This document shows, one piece after another, positions 55,801-64,000 of a stretch of 64,000 nt of DNA. Source of the DNA: Nepenthes gracilis (taxonomy: Eukaryota; Streptophyta; Magnoliopsida; Caryophyllales; Nepenthaceae); NCBI GenBank assembly GCA_033239525.1, contig BSYO01000036.1, positions 5,602,126 through 5,666,125 on the forward strand, read 5' to 3'. A program made the translations under genes and the position numbers. Under the pieces are notes generated by a model. It was not told where the DNA came from. It did no database searches and was given only the letters and a program-made list of their open reading frames with translations. How positions within the stretch are numbered: position 1 is the stretch's first letter; each line of letters starts with the position of its first letter.

Positions 55801-56560
55801 TTTGCCTAAACGGCTTGTGGTAGGGATTAAGACCCAACTTGTGGATTATTACTTCAACTGGTATCCCAGACATATCGACAGGAACCCAAGCAAATATGTT
55901 TGAGTTCTTCCGAAGGAAGTTGATGAGTCGGTTGTGGTTGGCCACAGTGAGAGAGCCGCTGATGTGGACCCGCTTTTTCAGCTTTGTGGGATCTAGTGGG
56001 GTTACCTTGGTGGCTTTACCTGATTGGGGTTGCTGCAGCGTGGCTTCATCGCGAAGATCCAAGTCTTCGTCCATGCGATTTGGCACGACATGGGTGACTT
56101 GGGATAGGTAGCATGTCCGTCCCATCACCTGATCACCAAGCGCCTCTCCTACACCACATGGAGTGGGAAGCTTTACCTTTAAATGAGAAATCGAAGTAAT
56201 AATCCCAAAGGTGGTGAGGAATGGTTTGCCTTGGATGGCGTTGTAGACGGATAGTAGATCAACGACGATGAACGTTAATTCCCTCGTAGTAGTACGTGGA
56301 TACATTCCCATTGTGATCTCTAGCTGGATTTCTCCCTGCATAGGTACAGGTTCATTATCCATGCCGTATAGAGGGCCATTGGCCACTTTCATCGGGTTTC
56401 TTCTCAGTCCAAGCTTAAAAATGGATCAAGATACAACAAATTTTGAGTGCTTTCATTATCAATGAAGACTCGTTTCAATCGATAATCGATCGCACCATCT
56501 AAAACAAGAGCAGATATAATAAGGGGATCAGAATGGGGGAGGTTTCATGTGCTATATCGT
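52860..56560 (-). pseudogene. Decayed pol of the 13-kb element (PR-RT-RH-aRH-INT)
   Basis: Protease: LKRVFIDNESTQNLL (about 56480), where the usual DNGSS/DTGSS catalytic motif has become DNEST. A conserved post-protease block follows (NAIQGKPFLTTFG). RT: KPFRQKRRNHSVKKLI at about 55800 and IPFGLKNAGATYQ, with the catalytic box mutated to YIDEM instead of YVDDM (55539-55126). RNase H is at 55103-54903. The second, Tat-type RNase H is at about 54500-54300 (IALTFPVTNNVAS). Integrase: zinc-binding region (SEVHLNICGSHIGGKNF, 54048-53845), core piece FTKWVEVVPLARITE (~53640-53590), and C-terminal piece ending NLKKYYQ-stop at 52860. Multiple stops and frameshifts occur. Confidence 0.85.
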
Positions 56561-56762
56561 CGCTGCTAAAACTAATGACATCATTCCTATTTCATATTCT
56601 CGCTCTCTTGCTACTGGAAGCCTGCTCGGCCCACGCCTGCCTGTTGTTCTTGACTGGCCTAGTTGAGATCATATTGATCACGTCAACGGCTGTACGGTTC
56701 CTCGGAGGCTCGTTCGCCTCGCACTTTGAGGCCGTAGGGACCTACCTTGAGCCCTTCACGAA

Positions 56763-58264
56763 TCATTTGAGGTGTCCATAGTGGATTAGGTCCTCTATCT
56801 CCTGTTGTAAGGTTCGGCAGTTGTTCGTGGAATGTCTCAAGCAGTGGTGGTACTGACTGTATTTCGTCTGGTCTCCACCGCTTGGGCCCTTCGGTGCCTT
56901 TGGCCATTTGAAGAACTTCTCCTCTTGGATCTGCATTAGGATGTTTTCGTGGGTATCATGTAGGGGAGTTAGGGACGTTGGCATGTACTCCTTCCGGGGT
57001 CCTGATGCGGACCGCAACTGCTTGTGACACTCTGGGAAGCGATTACTGTCGCCATTCCTCTTCTTCCCAATTGCTAGTTTTGGTCCATTCGGGCAATAGT
57101 CCGCACGTTCGAGACGCTTTACCTCGTTGGCCTCTTCCGCCGAGATATAGGATCGAGCGATGGCCTCAACTTCCCGAAAGGATTGGGGGTGTTGGTGCGA
57201 CAAGTGCTTGAAAAAGTCCCTCACTGGTAGCGTGGCAACAAAGGCGTTGAGCTTCAGCTCCTTAGAGAGCTAGGGGATCCGACATGCTTTTGTGATGAAG
57301 TAGTTGAGGAACCGCTTTAGGATTTTGTTGACCTCTGGCGGAGGCAGACTAGGTGCCAAGGCTGCTTCTTCTCCTTCCGATTGGATGCGAATTGGCTCAA
57401 AAAGCAGTCTACGAGCTCATCAAAAGAGCGGATTAAGTTTAGCTAGAGGCCGTGGTACCAAAGCAACGCGTCCCCTTTGAGAGTGATGGGGAAACATTGG
57501 CACATCACAGCCTCGCTCGCTCCCTGGAGGGACAGGTGAGTGCGGAAGTAGTTGAGATGGTCTATTGAATCCTTACTCCCGTCATATCCCTCTAGCATCG
57601 ACACCTTGAACTTAAGGGGGAGCGGCTGGGTCCGTATGTCCATCACAAAGGGTGACCTTCTCAAGTCGGCAGAGGACCGTCCGGACTTTTCCTTGAATAG
57701 GTGATCCCACATCACCTTCACCTTCTCCTCCACCGGCAGGTCAGATTCACTCCTCCGTGCGTTAATGACGTCGTGGAGGTTTATGTGACCCCACAGGTCT
57801 TGCTGTACGTGCTGGTTGCAGCGGCTTCCCGCACAGGGAGGCCAGGCGTTACACGAGCCTGCGGCTGTCTGCCTCCTCTCGTTGCCAGAGTTCTGGGGGT
57901 TGCGCCGCTCTGAGCTCTCCACCTAGTCGTCCCGGCTAGGGTGGCTTCCAGTCGCTGTCTGGGCCCTATTGCCGGAGGCTACTTGGGCCCCGACATCGTC
58001 AAGCCGATCAGATCTGGCCCTGGGGGCTTTGGTACAACGCCTTCCTCGCTGGGAGGATGACGTCTGAGGGGCGGCCCCCATCCACTGCGTGCCTATTTTG
58101 TCGCAGAGGGCCTGAAGTATCAACCTCATATCGCTCATCTCGGCGGCTAGTTGATGAATGTCAGGCTGCGGCCGCTTGTTGACACGGCCACCCACCAAGG
58201 GATCATCGCCGTGGGCTGCTACGTCTTTGGCTGACGCACTGGCTTGTACCCTGGTGTTAACCAT
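56763..58264 (-). pseudogene. Decayed gag of the 13-kb element
   Basis: The start MVNTRVQASASAKDV is at 58264, right after the primer-site region. The gag core LKFKVSMLEGYDGSKDSID and FPITLKGDALLWYHGL lies at 57922-57443. The C-terminal part (57224-56763) has TKYSQYHHCLRHSTNNCR and EIEDLIHYGHL, the Tat gag terminal motif. At least two frameshifts or stops separate the three open pieces. The product would form the virus-like particle of the retrotransposon. Confidence 0.85.
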
Positions 58265-58337
58265 TTGGACACAAGGGGTCGAGTGTTGAAGGGAGACACT
58301 AAACTTTTTATCGTGTTCCTATAGACGGCGACAATAT

Positions 58338-59233
58338 TGTGTCCCGGGTTTCTGATTGTCCTACGGATTAGGGAGCCTTCGAATTTCTGGTCTGAGTCGA
58401 ATTTTGAGCAAGTTTGGCCTCTGTTGCTGTGAACCTAGAACTTGCACAATACAAACTATAAACAAGAGGTCATAGGTCGGGCGGGATTTCTCTCACCAAA
58501 ATACTCCGACACTCAAGTCAGCAACTTCCTACAATGAACGGAAAGAGGCACATGCTTTGAAGTGTGAGGAAATATGTTATGTATGCGGTGGGAGTGTGTG
58601 GAAACAATAGTTAGGGATTCGATGAGCGTTTAGTGAGAGGTCTGGCTCCATGTATGCACCGCAGCGGGTGCCTCACTCTCGTAGCCTGAAGGAGGCTGTT
58701 GAGATTGGATTTGGACACTAGTTTGAGAGTTAGGACTCCAGGAGTGTGCGTCTTAGTGCCCAATGCCAAGTTGTTGGTCGGGAATCAGATCCCTTCCCCT
58801 GTAGAAGGAGAGGAAATTTATAGGCCTCTTGGCTTGGAGTTTTGGGTACGAGAATCTTTCCTTTAAGGATTCATTGACCGTTGCCCAATGGCGGTTGCTG
58901 GCGTGTCACTTGTCGTCTTATGGTGGTGGAGAGACTGGCATACGTTACAGGCCACATCTAGTCTACTTTTCGCGCTGGGATTGACTGGAGGTTTGCTTGC
59001 AGCGGCGTGAGCCACGGCTGGCAGTGTTGACCTTCTCCTCATAGGCTCATTTCTTTTACGTTGCGCCTACTGCCTGTAGCCACATTAATGAGCTGTAGGT
59101 GGCGCCAATTGGCTACGAGTATTGGGTTGCCACGTAAGCTGTTTTGAATATTGAGTTGAGCTGGTCACTTGGGCTGTCGCTTCCTAGATTGGGCCTCGTG
59201 TCCGCTTGGGCCTCACTAGCACTGGACCCAACA
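58338..59233 (-). repeat. 5' LTR of the 13-kb element
   Basis: Starts tgtgtcccgg and ends ggacccaaca, aligned end to end with 46245-47137 but with substitutions every few bases. It is followed by GTATT at 59234-59238. Confidence 0.88.
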
Positions 59234-59238
59234 GTATT

Positions 59239-60752
59239 AAAAAAGAAACCAATGTTATAGTAATGTTTTTAGTTTTTCTTTAATAATATGATATGTTATT
59301 TATTTATTTATATTAAATAAATAGCATATTATTTAATAAAACTAAATAGTATATCTAAATATTTTTAAGAGAAATGATAGAAGGCATAACCAATATACTT
59401 TATGATATAAAATGTAAGATAATCAAACAATGATATATATAAATATTGAGTGTTATAAAAATAATAATGCTAAAATAACTAAGTTTAATTATATTGAAAG
59501 ATAAGAACAAACTGTGGTTGAATATTTAGAAATTATACCTTAGCAGATAAGATAAAGAAAAATATTTATATTGGTTTGAACATTTCAAATATAAGATTAA
59601 ACTAATCAAATGTGAGCTGGTGTAGGCCAGATGCAAATAGGAAAATAAAAATAAAAAATCTAGATAGTTGAAATCGAAGACTCGGATGGGTGAAGAAATG
59701 AAAAAAGTGGAACATGATGTTTGACCTAATAAGCTGGAGTTAATGGATAGGCTTGCAGATTTAAAATAGGCAACTAAGATTAGAAGTCACCATGCACATC
59801 CTCTAGCTAATGGGAGTCCTCTGTCTGAATTGCCCCATCAATGACTAGTCTTCTTACAAACAGACTAATCCGAATACTTTAACAATGTCAGCTGTTCTAT
59901 AAGAAAAAACTGTTTCGTTTTTAAAACTATCATAAGTTTCCTCTATATAAATGAGGGCCAAGGCCCGAGAAGGAAGAGAAAGAGGCCTGCAACATGACTG
60001 TAAGAGGAGGAGACAGATTGCTCCAACAAATGACCTAGAAATTGAAAGAGGAAGAAGAATTTTCTTCTCTCTCATGGTCTAGCTCCACATGGTTATAGCC
60101 TCAACAACCTATTGCCCGTATCGGCCTAATAAGGATTTATCTGTTAACAAGCCACTAAGTAAAGCCATTGACTTATACATAATAATGTCCAGGCAGGGGA
60201 TGTACTGGAAAGATAATGAGTTCCTCCCAAGTAATCCACATACTACCATGTCTATTCCATATTTAAGATTTAGATAAGCTCAAAAAGACAAATAGGACAA
60301 AGTCAAAACCTCAATGTAATACTCTAGCCTCCCAACATAGAGCCTAGATATGTCTTAATTTCTATACTCTATGTACCTTATTTGATAAATTTTTCTCCTT
60401 ATAATTTAAGTTATTTTTATTCAGACTATTATTTAAAATATTTTATTGGCTTAGACATTGGATATATTAATTTGAAAAATCTTTTTAAGATCTTGTTTCT
60501 CTTTTACCTTTATTTGTTGTGCCTGAAAAACTAGTTTAAATATTTGGATCACATTTGAATATAAGTCTTTAGAGGACCCTTGTGTGATGTGCAAACAATC
60601 AGTTCAAATATTTAGATCATATTTGGATATGGGTCATTAATAGGTCCAAGTCTTATTTTAAAGTTTAACATATATATCTATAAAAAAGCATATATTAATA
60701 TATTACCCTAAGTAACAGCACAACAAGCTAATTGTTGTCGCATGGAGAGTAC
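59239..60752 (-). other. Rest of kinase B intron 2
   Basis: AT-rich intron DNA with no gene. It includes a near-palindrome at 59285-59345 (two arms of about 25 bp built on taaataatatg-tatttattta) and a diverged direct repeat at 60525-60640 (caaatatttagatcatatttggatat type). Short ORFs at 59854-60277 have no motifs. The 60645-60752 part adjoins the splice donor (cag|gtactctcc). Confidence 0.55.
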
Positions 60753-61380
60753 CTGAACTGTTGTTAAGAACCTTGACTGCAATCAGCACTCCGTTTGGGA
60801 ACTGCCCTTCGTAGACAACCCCAAAGCCACCAGAACCCAACACCTTTGAGAAATTCTGAGTGAATCCAGCCAGCTGCTGCGGAGCGAATCTGATTGGCTT
60901 CTCCCTCGCTACTTCACCGAGAAATCGCCCCATCGTCCCGGCTTCCAGCTGAGAGTCTCGGATCACCGGGAAAGCGGGATCTGCCGCGCCGTAGTAGTCC
61001 TTGCTCTGACCTCTCCCTTTTGCTGCTTGATCTGACTGCCCGAGTGTTACGTGTGCGTAGCTCGAAATTGATTTCGATGCCCTTTTTAAGCAGTAAATCA
61101 CTGCCACCACTATCGCCACCGTCGCAATTGTGCCCAGGACAATTGAAACTGCAGATCAAGACAGGAACCAATCTTACAAGCGAATTCATCAGGGAAAAAA
61201 AAGGCATCTCAAAATACATTCAAAATGAATAAGAAACAGAGATCTCATCCTCCTCTCCGTGTCTCGCTTTCAGCAAAGAGAGCCGTAAAGAAAGAAATAA
61301 GCGTAATGGGTAGGGGAAGGAGGGAGGGATCTCGCATACGTATTGCTACAGTGCTAATGGATTTGGCTGTTGAATTGATG

Positions 61381-61443
61381 GTTGCTACTGTTGAATTGAA
61401 GGTTGCTACTGTTGAATTGAAGGTTGCTTGTGCAGAGTCATAG
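61381..61443 (-). repeat. 21-bp in-frame tandem repeat in kinase B exon 1
   Basis: Units at 61381-61401 and 61402-61422 are identical, and a diverged third unit occupies 61423-61443. They encode repeats of the form NSTVATF ahead of the membrane segment. The reading frame is preserved. Confidence 0.9.
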
Positions 61444-61587
61444 TGAACGACCTGTGAAGAACTCATTTGTTTCCACGGCTGAAAATTCCCAAATCAAAAT
61501 AATAACGAATTAGAAACGACAAATGAAAAGAAGGGATCAATGATGAGGAGATGCGCTGCTGCTAATGAAATTCTAAATGGGAAGAGA

Positions 61588-61606
61588 ACGAATAATATAT
61601 AACGGT
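61588..61606 (-). promoter_or_regulatory. Possible TATA region of kinase B
   Basis: The flank aligned to kinase A's TATA-like site contains an extra ~16 bp (around aatatataacggtcg), which creates tatatatt on the minus strand. The original tatttatc motif is still present next to it. Confidence 0.35.
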
Positions 61607-61669
61607 CGATGATAAATACATCACTTCAGCAATCATGAATTCTACTTTCTTCGTAGCTATTGATCTTGT

Positions 61670-64000
61670 TTTTTTTAAAAAAATTGAAAATTTCTAATTG
61701 GTTGACACTCATTGACTCCGACATTCAACAATATATTTTAAAAATATATTGTGTTTTATATAAAATGGAATTTCCTTTTTGACTTGACCTGCAAATCAAT
61801 TTAGGGAAGACGTACCCACACGTTACGCGGTTGAGGGGAAACCGTCTGAAGAGGGGACTGCCCATAGGAAAACAGGTAGGCGTCCCATGGTTCTGACTTC
61901 AAATTACTTGCAGGGTCCCACTAGAATGGATTTTTAATATCTGATCTAAATTTAAAAAAATAAAAAATTTGGATGGAAAAAAATTAATTATCAGGATAAG
62001 TGAATAAACTGACTTAGCTAATTCGAATGAGAAAATATAAAAGATTCATATGAGAGAAAATTAAAAACCCAAATTGGTTAATAAAAGACTAAGGATGAGC
62101 CTAGATTAATTAAATCAATTCAAAGCACTTACCTAGTCACCTGGTGCTAGGCTATGTGGGAACCAGATGCCCCATATGCAACTGTGGATGCGGCGGACTA
62201 TCACTCGATGTTGACTTGTATTACATGCCAATCGGGGAGGCCCGTACAATCAAACTAATTAGGAGGCTTAAGCTGTATGGTCCATCTAATAGTAGAAGAC
62301 TAATTTACCATTAAGAGCCCTCCTTTATTTAAGAAGAACCGAGGGAGAAAGGCTAATGCTCTAATATGTTGACTACCGTAGCTGTATACCAAGGCCTCTA
62401 CTAGCTGCCATTGTCACCATCAATAAGGTCGATGCTGCATGGACTGAGTTTGTTGCTATAGCCAAATAGCGTCCGGTCGACACTAGCCGCCATTGGGCTC
62501 AAGCTTTTTGCTGCTGTTAGACTCATGCCCCCACTATTGTCGGATGGCGCCCAATCACCCATCTAAACTCCTCACTAAGCTTGCGCCCGACTCAACACTA
62601 TCTCGGTAGTAGTCCAATTCCCTGCACTAGCCAGGTGTGCGTCTCCAACTGCTCGCTTGGACCCTGACTAGGCATGTGCTTAAGCTTGTCATCACCTTGC
62701 CAGCTATGTTAGTTGCCCAACTTAGTTGTGCCAACCATGACCGCACCTACAACTATGCCCATTCTCCTTGAGTCAGCAACCCATGTTTGGAACTTGCGGC
62801 CACCAAATGGCATCGCCATTGGTTGCCGAAACTTACTCTAGGTTCGCTATCAAATCCTTTAATAGGATGGTGTTGCTATTGAGCATTATCACAATAATCA
62901 CACTATGGTCACTTCGTAGGCCATAACATGCCATTTAAGCTAAATTTGCCCAGACATGAGGTGTGACTAAGCTCAGGTTATATTAAAATTTTGAATCAGT
63001 CCAATATAACTCTAAAGTCTAGATAAGCTCATAACAAATATAATGCCATAATAGGCCGATAAGATATATAGTTTGAATGATAAGATTATCTTATCTTTCA
63101 AAGGATCATATGGCCGGATAGGCCTCAATTTTTCTACTTAACGTAGCAATTCTAATAAATTCTCTATTTGATTATATTAATATTTTTTATTTATTTCATC
63201 TATTATTAAAAATATATTTATTAAGTTGAATATTGGAGGTTTTTACCTTTTATTTCTATTTATAGTATATAGAAAATTGGTTTGAAATTTCATATTAGGC
63301 TTAGATATGGGTTATTAAGGGGTTCAAATAAAATCAATTTTTTAAATACACATTAATATTCTTGTTAGCTTAGTACACATTCTTTAACTATTTCTTTGGG
63401 ACCACAATATTCATTTGTTTATTTATTTTATATCATATATATTGGTATAAATTTAAGAAAAAAATTATATTATTAAAAATATTTTAAAAATAATTAAATA
63501 ATATTCTTAATACATACCATAAATTAGGATTTAACTAATGAGATTGCAAAATAATCTCTTAAATATCTTAATTAATATTATTTATCCTATAAACCAAAAT
63601 AAGAGTTGTAATATATGAAAATAACTCATTAATTGACTTTCTTATGCTAAAGTTTGTGGGAAAGACAACAAAAAGATTACTCTATAATATACTTTTGTTG
63701 CTGAAACGAAGAGGGGCAAGTATCTCAATTTTTATGTCATGCTAATAGGGTTTTTTGCTTTCAATAATTATTCCATTAGAAAAACTAAAAAGAGATGAAC
63801 AAAGATAAAACATACTTTAGATGACAATACTTTGTGCCTTGAGATTTTTTGAGGAAAACAGTATCAAGATGATTAAGAGTTTTTGGTAACCTTTTGCATG
63901 CGAGAGTGATTATTTTGCAAATACAGATCATTTAGATGTTTAAACTATTGAAATACTCCATTTTCCTTTAAGGGTTCAAATTCTTTTCATTTATAGAGGC
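61670..64000. repeat. Duplicated flank upstream of kinase B (matches 21080-23460)
   Basis: Runs colinear with block A to the end of the window, so the duplication continues beyond it. The plus-strand ORF seen in block A (21974-22237) is broken here. No gene is called. Confidence 0.8.

Larger units (their letters stand above)
46245..59233 (-). mobile_element. Full-length 13-kb Tat-lineage Ty3/gypsy retrotransposon
   Basis: The LTRs at 46245-47137 and 58338-59233 start TG and end CA, and the element is flanked by GCATT and GTATT, a near-perfect 5-bp target duplication. On the minus strand the order is 5' LTR, primer-site region (attgtcgccgtctatagg), gag, protease, RT, RNase H, second RNase H, integrase, 5.7-kb non-pol region with antisense ORFs, polypurine tract (catgggggttag), 3' LTR. 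A second RNase H plus a long 3' region with opposite-strand ORFs is typical of Tat elements (Grande/Retand type). gag and pol contain many stops, so it is no longer autonomous. The LTRs are clearly diverged from each other, so the insertion is old. It sits in kinase B intron 2 in the sense orientation. Confidence 0.92.
44928..61466 (-). pseudogene. Receptor-like kinase copy B, frameshifted, 14.9-kb intron
   Basis: This has the same three-exon layout as copy A: 61466-61340, 61148-60753 and 45831-44928, with conserved GT-AG sites and phases. Exon 2 encodes the membrane segment, GSGGFGVVY and IAVK. Exon 3 encodes KRIEEQFMAEVGTIGRTYH, IHYDIKPGN (non-RD), DFG and APE. At 45220-45225 the gene has ctcccc where copy A has ctccgcc, one base fewer. 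The frame then ends at about residue 387 of an expected ~475, losing the last kinase helices. The correct frame continues to 44928 with few other changes, so this is either a young mutation or a sequencing error. Intron 2 contains a complete-length Tat-type retrotransposon in the same orientation. The N-terminus has three NST sequons from a 21-bp repeat (copy A has one). Confidence 0.85.

Noticed and set aside
59285..59345. AT-rich near-palindrome as a MITE
   Set aside because: Only ~60 bp, no TSD and composed of A/T repeats; chance folding is likely.
1..64000. tRNA, rRNA, CRISPR or bacterial operon features
   Set aside because: No cloverleaf, rRNA core or spaced repeat array was recognised; the gene structure and retrotransposons are those of a plant nuclear genome.

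Overview
The window looks like nuclear DNA of a dicotyledonous plant, probably woody. The evidence is an intronless P-class PPR gene, two copies of a plant-specific receptor-like kinase with GT-AG introns, AT-rich intergenic DNA, and many decayed plant LTR retrotransposons. The species cannot be named from the sequence alone.

Layout. 1-2.5 kb: worn Ty3/gypsy LTR and gag remnant. 3.5-8.2 kb: relics that look like the 3' exons of a villin gene on the minus strand, with an 0.88-kb stretch duplicated in tandem and a family of short MITE-like elements scattered through. 9.2-11.7 kb: intact 812-codon PPR gene (minus). 12.2-16.1 kb: composite of two oppositely oriented gypsy ends enclosing an antisense accessory ORF. 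16.2-20.9 kb: intact three-exon receptor-like kinase, copy A (minus), whose second intron holds a Tat-type gypsy pol fragment. 25.1-27.8 kb: Ty1/copia gag and LTR. 28.7-33.3 kb: two further LTR-like blocks. 33.6-36 kb: diverged direct repeats. 36.6-37.1 kb: 5' stub of the PPR gene (pseudogene). 38.7-44.6 kb: internally deleted gypsy element. 44.9-61.5 kb: kinase copy B (minus), with a one-base frameshift and a 14.9-kb second intron containing a 13-kb Tat-lineage gypsy element. 61.7-64 kb: flank shared with copy A.

The PPR 5' end, kinase and kinase upstream flank occur twice in the same order and orientation (about 11.2-23.5 kb and 36.6-64 kb). This is one old segmental duplication whose halves were inflated separately by retrotransposons. 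Copy A kept both genes open; copy B has a PPR stub and a frameshifted kinase.

The most unusual structure is the 13-kb element. Between its pol end and 3' LTR lies a 5.7-kb region with an 83-bp tandem repeat and what look like three successive transcription units on the opposite strand, each ending near a poly(A)-like signal. At least one belongs to the antisense accessory ORF family known from Tat elements such as Grande and Retand. All function calls are read by eye from motifs; no database search was run.
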